This document shows positions 36,761-46,047 of a stretch of 64,000 nucleotides of DNA, piece by piece. Position 1 is the first letter of the stretch. Each line of letters starts with the position of its first letter. Both the position numbers and the translations under genes were made by a program. Source of the stretch: Sphingomonas panacisoli (lineage in GTDB: Bacteria > Pseudomonadota > Alphaproteobacteria > Sphingomonadales > Sphingomonadaceae); assembly GCF_007859635.1 (NCBI RefSeq), contig NZ_CP042306.1, positions 1,550,001-1,614,000 of the forward strand, written 5' to 3'. Under the pieces are notes generated by a model. That model did no database searches. It was given only the letters and a program-made list of their open reading frames with translations, and was not told the DNA's origin.

Positions 36761-38463
36761 TATTTGACCCGCGTCGCCTTGCCCCAGCCGCCAGAAGCAG
36801 GGGCAGCGGGCGCGGACCCACCAAACGGACGGTAGCCCTGATCACGCGCTACGCGGTCCATGACCAAGTTTCGCTGCTCGATCTCGCGACGCAGATTGCG
36901 CAGCTTGGCGGCGATTGTGGCGGGCGGATCGTTGACCTTCGGCACCCATTTGGCGAGGCGCGCATCTTCGGTCGCCGAAACGGCAGCGCCGGAGATGTCC
37001 TTGATGATGACGCCGCCGATCTGGCCGACCAACGCGCGGAAGTTGTCGCCGCCGGGATCGTTCCAATGCGTGAATTGATCGCCCAGAGCGCCGGTAAATG
37101 GCCCAACTGCTGCCCGCGCGGCTTTCGCTTCGGGGCTGTTGTTTTTCGGATCGAGCAGCCGCATCGCGTTGTCGATGTTCTGGATCGACGCGTCATTGGT
37201 GACCCGCGCTTCCAGTTGTTTCGACGGCCAAGGTTTCAACGCGGCAGTTGCGGCGCCTTTGTCGGCAGGCCCACCGGGGATGGGCTCCAGCTTGGCACCG
37301 TCAGCGCTCCACTGGTAGCCGTTCGGCGCGTCTTTCGCCTTGGGCTGTCCGGTCGCAACGACCGTCGCGCCGCCCGATTGAGACGAGCCACCGACCGGAA
37401 GCCCCTCGACCATGGAGCGTATCGTTGTCTGTCCGCGCTTGAGATTGCGCGCGACCTGCGCAGCGGCAGCGGCAAGCCCCGCTTCCTTGGTCGGGAACTT
37501 GCGGAATTGCCCGGTCTTCGGGTCGGTCAGATTGCCGGGATTGTTGTTGCGATCGGCAAGTGAGCCGGGTCCGCCCTCACTGAGAGTCAGCGCCTTGGCG
37601 ATGTCCAAGGGCGATTTCCCGGCTAGGCTCTCGTCGGGGCCGACGCCAAGGGCAGTCGCCATGCCAGAAATCTTGTTATCGACCACGTTATCGGCGTTGT
37701 CGCCGCCATTGCGAGCGCGGGGCGTCCAACCGCCCACATACTGACCTGCGCCTCCAGTGGGTGCGCCGCCTTCGCCAGGGATTTTAACCAGCGTATCGCC
37801 TTGGCCGACCGACTTGTACTGATCAGCCTGCGGAACCTTGAAAACGACGTTGCCCTGCTGGTCGTACACCCAATCGCCAGCGTTCGCCGACTTCAGTTCA
37901 CGGCTGCCGCCGACAGCACCGAAGTTCTGCGCGAACTTGTCGCGACCGGCCGCTGCCGCGAGATTGGCGAGCACGGCACCCTTGATCGTCGCCGAGGCGG
38001 TCGTGTCACCACCTTCAAGAGCCGCAATCCAGTCGTCATCCAGCGTCGTATCGAGACCTGCGCGCTGATCGGCATCCCGGCGCTGGCGGAGTGTCGAAAG
38101 CGCAATCGGCGTGTTGCCCTTGTCGAGCGCGCTATAGAGGCTGCCGAAATAGCCGATGTCGGAGTTGCGCGCGGCCTCGTCCTTGACCGCATAGCCCTTG
38201 CTGAGCGCGTTCGCCTGCTCGGGGTATTTGCTGAACATCGCCAACGTCGCTTCGGGCGTCGGGTTCTTGAGGTATTGCGCGACGTCATATTGATATTGGC
38301 GCTCTTGCGTCTGCTGGTCGTTCAGCTTCTGGACCTGCGCACCGATAAGCTGCGTCTGGGCGTTATTCTGGTCGATCGCCGATCGCGCCTGCATTCCGCC
38401 GAGAACAGCCTCGGGGACGCCGCTGCCTTGACCGGGGCGGGGGAGAAGGTCTTCCCACGACAT
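36760..38463 (-). CDS. Internal virion/ejection protein (P22 gp20 position)
   Basis: A 567-residue Gln/Ala-rich protein. The middle holds LADRNNNPGNLTDPKTGQ, a motif of peptidoglycan-active virion proteins, followed by FPTKEAGLAAAAAQVARNL. The C-terminal third is helical. It is probably injected to form the DNA conduit and locally open the cell wall. It lies between gp7- and gp16-like genes with one-base overlaps. Confidence 0.7.
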   Translation of the reverse strand: MSWEDLLPRPGQGSGVPEAVLGGMQARSAIDQNNAQTQLIGAQVQKLNDQQTQERQYQYDVAQYLKNPTPEATLAMFSKYPEQANALSKGYAVKDEAARNSDIGYFGSLYSALDKGNTPIALSTLRQRRDADQRAGLDTTLDDDWIAALEGGDTTASATIKGAVLANLAAAAGRDKFAQNFGAVGGSRELKSANAGDWVYDQQGNVVFKVPQADQYKSVGQGDTLVKIPGEGGAPTGGAGQYVGGWTPRARNGGDNADNVVDNKISGMATALGVGPDESLAGKSPLDIAKALTLSEGGPGSLADRNNNPGNLTDPKTGQFRKFPTKEAGLAAAAAQVARNLKRGQTTIRSMVEGLPVGGSSQSGGATVVATGQPKAKDAPNGYQWSADGAKLEPIPGGPADKGAATAALKPWPSKQLEARVTNDASIQNIDNAMRLLDPKNNSPEAKAARAAVGPFTGALGDQFTHWNDPGGDNFRALVGQIGGVIIKDISGAAVSATEDARLAKWVPKVNDPPATIAAKLRNLRREIEQRNLVMDRVARDQGYRPFGGSAPAAPASGGWGKATRVK

Positions 38464-39191
38464 TAGAAGCGGCGCTGCATTGCCGAGATGATCCCGTACG
38501 GATCACTGGAGTTGAAATTTGCGCCGAGGGGATTGGAGCCGAAGCTGGCGCCACCGCCGAAGAGGTTGCCACCGACACCACCTGACGAGCCGAAAATGCT
38601 TCCGAGATCGCGGATCATGCCCGTCGTGGCGTTGGTCTGCCCCAGAATACCGGCCGCCTGCGCGCCGCCCTTGTTGCTCAAGAGCTGCGAAATGCTGTTC
38701 GCGTTGTTCTGCCCGAGTTGGCCGAGGCTGTTCGCTGTGCCGGAGCCAAGCTGAACCAACCCGCCGACATTGCCGATCTGCTGGCCGAGAACGGTGTTCA
38801 ACAGACCCGCGCCGAAGTTGCTTTGGGCTAGTGCCGTATTGCCGCCACGCAAGCCGCCGGTCGCCGCCGCGCTCTGGTTGATAGCGTCGAGACCGGTATC
38901 GTACTGCGAGGTGAACTGCGGGGACGCTTTCAAAGCCGCGATAGCCGCGCCCTGTGCGTCGTTGCCATTCATGCCCAGCAGGTCGAGCAAGCCGCCTTGA
39001 CCGTTGAGCGCGCCCGTTCCCGCCTGAAGGTACGGCGCCATGTTGGTTTGTGTCGTGTCGAACTGGCGCCGCTGTTCATCGACACCGGCCTGGATCGCCG
39101 CGGCTTGTGCCTGTGCAGCCTTCTTCGCGCCCTTGCCGCCGAGAATACCGCTGAGGATCGACGCGCCGGCCGAGATTGCCGCCGTCGCCAT
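38463..39191 (-). CDS. DNA-transfer protein (P22 gp7-like)
   Basis: A 242-residue protein with an N-terminal hydrophobic Ala/Ser/Gly stretch (AISAGASILSGILGG), then a Gln/Asn-rich helical body with several GLLNTVLGQQIGN-like repeats. It is close in size to P22 gp7 and in the same position. Start at 39191, because the upstream stop overlaps there. Confidence 0.65.
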   Translation of the reverse strand: MATAAISAGASILSGILGGKGAKKAAQAQAAAIQAGVDEQRRQFDTTQTNMAPYLQAGTGALNGQGGLLDLLGMNGNDAQGAAIAALKASPQFTSQYDTGLDAINQSAAATGGLRGGNTALAQSNFGAGLLNTVLGQQIGNVGGLVQLGSGTANSLGQLGQNNANSISQLLSNKGGAQAAGILGQTNATTGMIRDLGSIFGSSGGVGGNLFGGGASFGSNPLGANFNSSDPYGIISAMQRRF

Positions 39192-39661
39192 CAGTTGAGC
39201 CTCATGGCGTACATCTCTTCGCCGGGTTGGGCGACGAGCCATTCGCCATTGACGTTGATCGCCTGGACCTTCTCGCCGCCTACTTCGATGTCGGGAATGC
39301 GGACACCGCCGAGCTTTTCGTAGAACCGCTTGGCATGGGGCAGGGTGTCGGGAACGACGCCATGCACGACATCAGCATAGGGGCGCATGTAGTCGCGCAT
39401 TTCCTTGCCGGTTTCGAGAGCGCGCTCTCCACGGCACGTGTCCTCGAACATCGTGCAGACCTGCCAGAAGCGGTGCGCAGTCTGCTCGAACACCATAGCG
39501 GCGTCTTCGCCGTTGGTCAGGACGACGACACCGGATCGGGTGGAAGGGAAGGCGCTAGAGAAATCGATCGGCTCGCCGTGGCGCGCGATATGCGGCCACA
39601 CCGAAGGGTGATTGGCGATTTTGTTGATCAGGCCGGGTTCGGTCTCGCGACGGATAGTCAT
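39191..39661 (-). CDS. Virion-associated GNAT-like protein (T7 gp13/P22 gp14 position)
   Basis: A 156-residue protein with GNAT-like features (HAKRFYEKLGG near residue 110) and N-terminal TIRRETEPGLINKIANHPSVW, typical of phage proteins grouped with T7 internal protein gp13. Its place between the gp26- and gp7-position genes equals that of P22 gp14. Acetyltransferase activity is not proven. Confidence 0.6.
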   Translation of the reverse strand: MTIRRETEPGLINKIANHPSVWPHIARHGEPIDFSSAFPSTRSGVVVLTNGEDAAMVFEQTAHRFWQVCTMFEDTCRGERALETGKEMRDYMRPYADVVHGVVPDTLPHAKRFYEKLGGVRIPDIEVGGEKVQAINVNGEWLVAQPGEEMYAMRLN

Positions 39662-39749
39662 GCGTCCTCAACGGAACGGATGACCCCTGCGCAGGCCTTC
39701 AATCAGCAGATGCGCCCCGTCTGCCTGTTTTTTGGGCACTTGTAAAGGG

Positions 39750-40229
39750 CTAGACTTGTCGCCACACGACAGTGCCGTCGGTCTTGGCGTACCATTCGTT
39801 TACCTGAATTCCTGCCGCTGCCGCTGCGGTGTCATCGGCGTAAGGCCCGTCCGATGACGACGGTATGGTACCGGTCGCGCGCAGGTTTAGCGTGGAGTCG
39901 CTGGGAAGGTTGAAGACGAGCGCGAATCCGCCAACGGTCGTGATGTCGCCGCCCGCCGAGATGGTTAGCGTGTTGCCGCCGTCCGTGAAGGTAATCCCCG
40001 ATCCTTCGATCAGCACGCGCTCGTTGTTGAACGCAGCATTGGGCGAAAGCGTGATTACCGTTGCGTCCTGGATTGCACCGGTCGATGCAACGGCCCCGGA
40101 TGCATCGTTGGCGGCATTCGTGGCAGTAACGAACAGCTCTTCGACGAAGCGAATGATCTTCGCCCGATAGCCCTCTGGAGCATTGGCGCACCAAGCTTCG
40201 ATGTCGGCGCGGTTGAGCTGGGTAGTCAT
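39750..40229 (-). CDS. Virion protein in the tail-needle (gp26) position
   Basis: A 159-residue protein: a helical N-terminus (DIEAWCANAPEGYRAKIIRFVEE), then a beta-rich part with AGGDITTVGGFALVFN and a C-terminal WYAKTDGTVVWRQV. It follows the gp10-like gene, where P22 encodes its tail needle, but similarity to gp26 is not visible. The start at 40229 overlaps the gp10-like stop (ATGA). Function inferred from position only. Confidence 0.55.
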   Translation of the reverse strand: MTTQLNRADIEAWCANAPEGYRAKIIRFVEELFVTATNAANDASGAVASTGAIQDATVITLSPNAAFNNERVLIEGSGITFTDGGNTLTISAGGDITTVGGFALVFNLPSDSTLNLRATGTIPSSSDGPYADDTAAAAAGIQVNEWYAKTDGTVVWRQV

Positions 40230-41626
40230 ACCGCCAGCGGCTCGACCGTGGCCTCCAGTGCAGCCCATCCCGCAAGCGCCGAGCTATCACCACGGAACCT
40301 GAACCCAGCATAGTTGCCCATGCGGCTGTGCGGGCGCCACTGGACGCGCTTCTGACGCTGGTTGGGTTGTCCCAGACTGACGGCGCGTTCCTGCGACCAG
40401 ACTTGCCCGTCCTTCGAATAGGACATGAACGCGGAAGCATCGCCAGTCTGACCACGACCGGGGAGGCCGACCAATTCCAGACCATGAACGATAAAGCCGT
40501 TTGCCTGATTGTACGCGAACTCAGTCTGGAAGCTCCACCCGACAGCCTCGCCGAACTGCTCGCCTGTCGCCTCGTCCAGTAAGCCGAGCTTGTTGCTTTC
40601 GAGGTCTTCGCAGATCCACTGGCCGTCCACGTAAACGGCATTTCTAAGCCGATACGGCTTGTCCATTTGACGGCCCGACCGAAGTTCCTGCCACACCGGG
40701 ACGCCAGATTTTTCCGTGGCATTGCGGTAGAACGCCACCGAACGGTCGGAGAGATGCACGATCAGCTTTTGCTCGTCTCTGGAAACGCGACGCTCCAGTT
40801 GAATGCCGGCCGGGTTGACCTCAGCCGCCAAGAGATCGTCGATCGAGCGCGTGCTGATCTTGGTTGCCCCGCCGCCCGAGGCGATCCACACCGCCAACCC
40901 GTCGTTGCGCGCCGCGCCGACAAAAGCAAAGCTCTCGGCGAACAGTATCTTGGCGAGCGGGCCGACGCAGCCGATGGGGATAGTCGCGCCGGGGTTGGAC
41001 TGGAGCGGGAAATTCGACCCGCCGACGTAATTCTGCACCTCGATCGAGGACTTGCCGAACACGTACATTTCCCCGCGCAGGGGGAGTAGGCCCGTCACCT
41101 TGTCGGGGTCGCTCTCCGCCGAGCCGTAGCGGACCGGATTGACGCTTGTCGGATCGTTGATGTCGGTCGCGATGACGTACGTGCCGTCAGTCGAGAAATA
41201 CTGCCCGTTGAGCCACGCCAGATCGATGCATTGACCGAGGTCGGGGTCGGTGACCTGAACGAGCGTCGCGCCGTCCCAATACCAATAATTCGTGCTGGAG
41301 CGTATCGCGAGCCGGCCGAACCCTAGCGCGAATGAACATTGCCCACTGCCGCCGACATCGCCCAGCACCGTCACGTTGCCGTTGCCGCTGCCGTCGATCT
41401 TGACCAGCTTCGTTCCCATGACGCGGTGCAGGGCGTCGTTGAACACGATGCCGCCACGTCCGATGCCGGGGCCAGTGCCGAACGTCGTCGCGCCGGCAGT
41501 GGAGCGGAGATAGCCCTTGGAGATGCCCTGATCGAGCGAGACCGGATCGAGGTTCACCGGGTAGGTCTGAACGAAATCCGCCCGCTGGCTTGTACGAATG
41601 CCGGACAGGAGCGGGATTTGGGGCAT
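40226..41626 (-). CDS. Packaged-DNA stabilisation protein (P22 gp10-like)
   Basis: A 466-residue protein, near the 472 of P22 gp10, with the same kind of start (MPQIPLLSGI) and a series of beta-propeller-like segments (GLLPLRGEMYVFGKSSIEV, DEQKLIVHLSDRSVAFY). gp10 forms the tail hub that plugs the portal. The ATG at 41626 is used rather than TTG three codons upstream. Confidence 0.8.
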   Translation of the reverse strand: MPQIPLLSGIRTSQRADFVQTYPVNLDPVSLDQGISKGYLRSTAGATTFGTGPGIGRGGIVFNDALHRVMGTKLVKIDGSGNGNVTVLGDVGGSGQCSFALGFGRLAIRSSTNYWYWDGATLVQVTDPDLGQCIDLAWLNGQYFSTDGTYVIATDINDPTSVNPVRYGSAESDPDKVTGLLPLRGEMYVFGKSSIEVQNYVGGSNFPLQSNPGATIPIGCVGPLAKILFAESFAFVGAARNDGLAVWIASGGGATKISTRSIDDLLAAEVNPAGIQLERRVSRDEQKLIVHLSDRSVAFYRNATEKSGVPVWQELRSGRQMDKPYRLRNAVYVDGQWICEDLESNKLGLLDEATGEQFGEAVGWSFQTEFAYNQANGFIVHGLELVGLPGRGQTGDASAFMSYSKDGQVWSQERAVSLGQPNQRQKRVQWRPHSRMGNYAGFRFRGDSSALAGWAALEATVEPLAV

Positions 41627-41777
41627 TTGGCGCAAGGTATAGCCGCGCCCAGCCCCGGCCGTAATTGAGGGAAAGTGTCAGATTATACGGCCCTGATACT
41701 GTCCCACGACGGATCATTCTCCCTCTCGACAATTGCCAGCTTTTTTCGCAGCTTCGCGCCTTCAGAGGGGATTAACT

Positions 41778-42386
41778 ATGCGATTCGCGATGCTTGTCGC
41801 GGCGATCGGCGCCGCTTGCCTTTCCGTGCCTTCGTGGGCGGCTGACTACAGCGTCAAATTCACCGCCACGAACTTCCGGCAATCCTATGACCCGTCTTTG
41901 AATGTCCCGCCGCCGGTAAGCCCGGTGACGTTCGATGCGCTTCTTCACATCGACTTGTCGGGCAATACGGACCCGACGACAAATGGGCTGACCGTGAACT
42001 CGTTCAATCTGCCATACGGCGTCGAATATGCCTATGATCGGGCGAGCGACACGCTCATCTTCGGAACGCAAATCGATGTCGATGCTGGCGGTAACTATTA
42101 CATCCAGCCGGCGCCGTCATCGTGGTTCGTCGCGATAGGCGGGGCGCTGATAGGCTCCCCCGTCGCCTTCAATTTCGTCCAGATGGTCGTCCAGACTACG
42201 CCGGGTAATCCTTACACCTATTCAACGACCGATGTGACGTTCGACATCGTACGGCTCGACGCACCAGCTAATTCGCCAGTTCCCGAACCCGCGACGTGGG
42301 CCATGATGATCGTCGGGTTTGGCGCGATCGGGGGATTGCTCCGCCGCGCTACATCCCCTTCATATCATGCGTGCTTGTCCGCGTAG
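41778..42386 (+). CDS. PEP-CTERM sorting-domain protein (phage cargo gene)
   Basis: A 202-residue secreted protein: signal peptide (MRFAMLVAAIGAACLSVPSWA, cut near residue 21), a beta-rich domain, then the PEP-CTERM tail at residues 169-190 (PEPATWAMMIVGFGAIGG, Arg-Arg). Exosortase recognises such tails and fixes the protein to the surface or matrix. The 12 residues after the Arg pair are encoded by DNA shared antisense with the end of the DUF1996 gene. It has its own ribosome-binding site (GAGGGG) and lies opposite to the late operon, so it is probably expressed in the lysogen. Confidence 0.8.
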   Translation: MRFAMLVAAIGAACLSVPSWAADYSVKFTATNFRQSYDPSLNVPPPVSPVTFDALLHIDLSGNTDPTTNGLTVNSFNLPYGVEYAYDRASDTLIFGTQIDVDAGGNYYIQPAPSSWFVAIGGALIGSPVAFNFVQMVVQTTPGNPYTYSTTDVTFDIVRLDAPANSPVPEPATWAMMIVGFGAIGGLLRRATSPSYHACLSA

Positions 42387-43800
42387 TCTCGACCAATTTC
42401 AGGTTGGCAGCATTGTTGCTGTCGATCGTCGGGCTCTGCACTTGAGGCATACGCGACCCGTCAGGTGCATTGCCTGACGTAAGCGCGGTGCTGGCAGAAA
42501 TTGTAGCGCCACCGGTCGCAACGTCGCACTGATGAGGGACGTTGCTTCCGATCCCGAGGCAGAACGACAGCACCTGGTTCCGGATATTAAGCGCGATCCC
42601 GTTCATCCAGTCTGCGTGAAACGACCAGCCTGGGATCGTCGTGGGGCAGGTCTGACCTAGCGCTGTGCACTTCGCAGCGAACATCGCGTCGCTATCAAGC
42701 TTCCATGTTGAATAATCGGCAAAACCGCGCGTCTGGTGTGCGGATTTGATCTGTAGATCGGGGATTTTATACCAGCCCTTGGGGCAGGTGGTGCCGCCGA
42801 CATAGTTGTCCTGCACCTCTTGGCGAAGGTGCCAGTAACCACCGGGTGAGCTGATGTTCTTCCCATCCCAGCACAGTGGAGCGTGCGCTTCGGCATATAT
42901 CGTGTCCCCATCGACGCAGCGCCCTTCCCAAGGGTCCGAACCATCCGCAAGCGTGAAACCGGGGGCCGCGGTCAGCCCGGTCTTGAGGGCACGAATGACG
43001 TTGCCGGCGTAGTTGGAGCATTGATAGCCGAGGAACCCGTTGCCCAGGTAGCTATAGCGCCCCGCACGAACAGTGCAGGTTGTGCCGGCTCCACCGTTGG
43101 CAACATCAAGCTCATTCTTGAACTTGCAGTCCATGGGATCGTCGGAATTGGTGCCGAAGATGAACCGAAGCTTTTGATGAAGCGGCTGGAGGTCGTCCTT
43201 CATCGGACTGGTGCCGTTGCGCGTGTAATAGACCGCGTTGCCGACCGCTGGCATTGCGTACTTCTTGGCCGAGATCGTCTTGACCCAGCACGGCTCCCAA
43301 TAGCCCGTGGACCACGCGATGCCGCCCGCTGCCGTGGATGCCGGGGCGTACCGTAGGCTTAGCGGTGTCGAGAACGCATTTACCCGAATATTGCCGAAGA
43401 ACTCGTGGCAATGACTGACGCCGGGTTGCCCATAGAAGCGGATCGGATCGTCGTAGAGGATTTTCGCTGAGTTGATCCGGATGCGAAATTTTTTCTCGGG
43501 ACAGGTCGTCGTATTGGTCAGGCAGACCGAACTGTCGTTCACCACCCAGCCGTCCGTTGACCATTGCGCCAACGAACGGTCGGTGGGGTCGGACACTTCC
43601 GGGAAAGTGGTGAAAGCCGGGGCCGTCCCGCCCTTGTCGTTACTGCCGTCACCAACGCGGTTAGGGGTCGAGCCGTCCGTTTCGTAGGTCGCAGGCGTGT
43701 CGATATACGTCCCGACGTCCGGTTGCGGCGTGAGGGTTTGCCCCCAAGCCGGGACAGCCAGCATCAGGGAAGCGAGCAGAATTAGCTTCTTGAACATCAT
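42349..43800 (-). CDS. Secreted DUF1996 protein in the late operon
   Basis: A 483-residue protein with signal peptide MMFKKLILLASLMLAVPAWG and the DUF1996 hallmarks: GVSHCHEFFG (residues 128-136) and FHADWMNG (394-401), plus many Cys pairs. DUF1996 is known mainly from secreted fungal and bacterial proteins; its activity is not established. The ATG overlaps the stop of the upstream surface-protein gene (ATGATG), so it is made with virion proteins. It may be a periplasmic or virion-bound glycan-active factor. The end overlaps the PEP-CTERM gene by 38 bases. Confidence 0.75.
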   Translation of the reverse strand: MMFKKLILLASLMLAVPAWGQTLTPQPDVGTYIDTPATYETDGSTPNRVGDGSNDKGGTAPAFTTFPEVSDPTDRSLAQWSTDGWVVNDSSVCLTNTTTCPEKKFRIRINSAKILYDDPIRFYGQPGVSHCHEFFGNIRVNAFSTPLSLRYAPASTAAGGIAWSTGYWEPCWVKTISAKKYAMPAVGNAVYYTRNGTSPMKDDLQPLHQKLRFIFGTNSDDPMDCKFKNELDVANGGAGTTCTVRAGRYSYLGNGFLGYQCSNYAGNVIRALKTGLTAAPGFTLADGSDPWEGRCVDGDTIYAEAHAPLCWDGKNISSPGGYWHLRQEVQDNYVGGTTCPKGWYKIPDLQIKSAHQTRGFADYSTWKLDSDAMFAAKCTALGQTCPTTIPGWSFHADWMNGIALNIRNQVLSFCLGIGSNVPHQCDVATGGATISASTALTSGNAPDGSRMPQVQSPTIDSNNAANLKLVETTRTSTHDMKGM

Positions 43801-45506
43801 CCGTAACTCGCTGCTAGCATCGCCGAACCGGCGAAATTGAGGCCGCTGACGCTCGGCGTTCCGGTTGCGGTTAGCTGCCCGTACCAATGGCGATAATTGG
43901 CGGTGGCCTCGGTGAACTCCGCTTCTTCGGTCGTTCCGGCGTTCGGCGTGATGCTCGCGCCGCCGCTTTCGCTGATGCAGCCCACCAGCACTGCACCGCC
44001 CGAGGGGATAGTGACCGAGGCGGTCGTCTGCGGATCGGAGGTATAGCCGTAGGCCTTGACCTGCTGCGTGACGTAGACAGCCGAACTCGCCATGGTCCAC
44101 ATCGCATAGGCCGTGTCCGCCGTGGTCGTCATGGTCACAGCCAGCGATTTGCCTGTGCCACCGCTGGCGATCACGACATCCCAAATGCTGATCGACTTAT
44201 TGCTCGCGATAGTCCCGGCGCCGCGCATCGTCATCGCGTTGCCGTCGAGCGAAACCGCGCCTGGGAGAGCCAAGGCGTTCGAGGCCTCGATCATCACGAT
44301 ATGGCGCAGACCAGAAATAGTTGTGAGGCCACTGAACGGCGTCGCGTTGTTGTTGGTCGCGGCGCTCGACCGATAGATTGCTGGCGCTACCACTGCGACG
44401 GTCGTGACCGTATAAGTGTCCGCGTACGTGCCGACAGTCAGCGTGACATTGACGGCCGTTGCCAAGCTGGCGGACGAAGTAACACGAACAGCAAGCGTAT
44501 CACCATCAACGACCGTCCCGCTGGACGAAGTGAACGAGCCGCCATTTTTCGATACGGTGCCGCCGCTGACCGAATAAGCGTTCGTATTGCCAACGCCCAA
44601 GCCGGAGATGGTAATCGTATTCGACGTGTAGACCGTCGATTGAGTGGCGTTGGTAACGTCCGTGAAAGTAAACGGATTAGCTTGGGCAACGATCGTGTCG
44701 GCGATAACGTTGGAGTAAGGCCCCCAGATGTAGCCGCCCATGCCGTCGTCGCTGCCGACCCGCTCGCGCAGCGCAATCGGCCCCGGCGTAGAGGTAGTGG
44801 TCAGGCCGGCGAAGGTCACCACGTTCCCTGCGAGGTCGCCTGGCTCGATTTGCTGAATGATGTTGGCAGTCGTTGTACCAGCCAAGAGATTGGCTTGGGC
44901 GACTGTCGTATTGGCGCCGGTCGCCGTCTGAACATTCCAGAAGAACCCGGGGAAGAACGTGGCATTCTCCGCCGTCGTCCATAGAAGCGGGTTCACTCCT
45001 GCTGAGGAAGTTTGCGAAATGACAGGAGCCGTGATCCCCGGCGCTGCCGCCATTACGGAAATAGCACTGCTTTTTGGCGAGCCGACCGCCCCAGCCAGTG
45101 TCTCGACAAGCCCATTGGAAATCACGCCGGCGCTGCCAGTCGGCGTACCGCTGTAGGTACGCGCGCCGCTGTTGACGGTGATACCGGGGATATTGCCGAC
45201 GATCGTGGAACCGGCAGAGGCACCGATAATGCTGCCGCTCGTCGCGACGCCAATCTGAAGCGCGCCCGACAGCGTTAGCGTCTGTAGCGCAACGGCACTG
45301 GAAACAACCACCGTGCCGCTGTCGGCGTGGACATTCCCGGTGCTGTCGAACTGGCGCAGGAAAAACGATCCGGCGACATCCCAGGTGTGATGACCCGCCA
45401 CCGCCGGTGCGTAATCGACCCCGTCCTTGTACATCCGGAAAGCGCCCAGGGTGCCGCCGGTTCCCGTACCCGAGACGATCGTGTATCCGTCGCCGATATT
45501 GGCCAT
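43797..45506 (-). CDS. Large beta-rich virion surface protein
   Basis: A 569-residue Ser/Thr/Gly/Val-rich protein of Ig-like or cadherin-like character (ITISGLGVGNTNAYSVSGG, LAVRVTSSASLATAVNVTL), with a C-terminal domain containing RHWYGQLTATGTPSVSG. It probably decorates the capsid or tail. It is not part of the P22 set. ATG at 45506, with GTG one codon upstream possible. Confidence 0.65.
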   Translation of the reverse strand: MANIGDGYTIVSGTGTGGTLGAFRMYKDGVDYAPAVAGHHTWDVAGSFFLRQFDSTGNVHADSGTVVVSSAVALQTLTLSGALQIGVATSGSIIGASAGSTIVGNIPGITVNSGARTYSGTPTGSAGVISNGLVETLAGAVGSPKSSAISVMAAAPGITAPVISQTSSAGVNPLLWTTAENATFFPGFFWNVQTATGANTTVAQANLLAGTTTANIIQQIEPGDLAGNVVTFAGLTTTSTPGPIALRERVGSDDGMGGYIWGPYSNVIADTIVAQANPFTFTDVTNATQSTVYTSNTITISGLGVGNTNAYSVSGGTVSKNGGSFTSSSGTVVDGDTLAVRVTSSASLATAVNVTLTVGTYADTYTVTTVAVVAPAIYRSSAATNNNATPFSGLTTISGLRHIVMIEASNALALPGAVSLDGNAMTMRGAGTIASNKSISIWDVVIASGGTGKSLAVTMTTTADTAYAMWTMASSAVYVTQQVKAYGYTSDPQTTASVTIPSGGAVLVGCISESGGASITPNAGTTEEAEFTEATANYRHWYGQLTATGTPSVSGLNFAGSAMLAASYG

Positions 45507-45576
45507 CACGGATCAACAATCAGCATTGGCGGGCTCGTGAACACGAAACCGCCCGGTGATGCCGAAGGGGTCGGCG

Positions 45577-46047
45577 TTACAGGAACTGCGGGAGTATCGC
45601 AGCATCCACCCCGGACGGGAAAAAAGGACTGCCCCAACCAGCCCAGCGACGATTGCCAGAACCACGAATAGTGCCACGGCCGAACTCCATGCAGGGGATA
45701 GACTGATACTTGGCGAGAAAGCGATCCTTCGCGGCGATGGCGGGCTTCGAGCCCATCAGTTGCTTGCCGATCGTCGGAGCCAATAATTGCGCCACGAAGT
45801 ACGACACGCCGAGAACATCCGTGCGGTTTATGCCGCTGTCGTCCATGGCGCTGCCGTCGCCCTCTTGCGGCATGTTGTAGCCGCAGACGCCCGCGAACGG
45901 CGCGAGCTGGTCGTTCATCGCCCTAAGCGCCGCCACTTCTTCTTCCGGGCTTAGCTCGAACTCGTAGCTCGCCTGTCCGCAATAGCCGTAGGCGCGCTGG
46001 ATGATGTCCCGCTTGGGAGGGGTGCCGTAGAGGGGAAGGACGCTCAC
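45577..46047 (-). CDS. Tail accessory factor (P22 gp4-like)
   Basis: A 156-residue protein, close to the 166 of P22 gp4. The helical start PPKRDIIQRAYGYCGQASYEFELS and SPEEEVAALRAMNDQLA fits the gp4 family that assembles on the portal and starts tail formation. GTG start overlapping the upstream stop (GTGA). Confidence 0.7.
   Translation of the reverse strand: MSVLPLYGTPPKRDIIQRAYGYCGQASYEFELSPEEEVAALRAMNDQLAPFAGVCGYNMPQEGDGSAMDDSGINRTDVLGVSYFVAQLLAPTIGKQLMGSKPAIAAKDRFLAKYQSIPCMEFGRGTIRGSGNRRWAGWGSPFFPSGVDAAILPQFL

Noticed and set aside
43887..44984. 365-codon plus-strand frame
   Set aside because: It is antisense to the surface-protein gene and Arg/Asp-rich without motifs.
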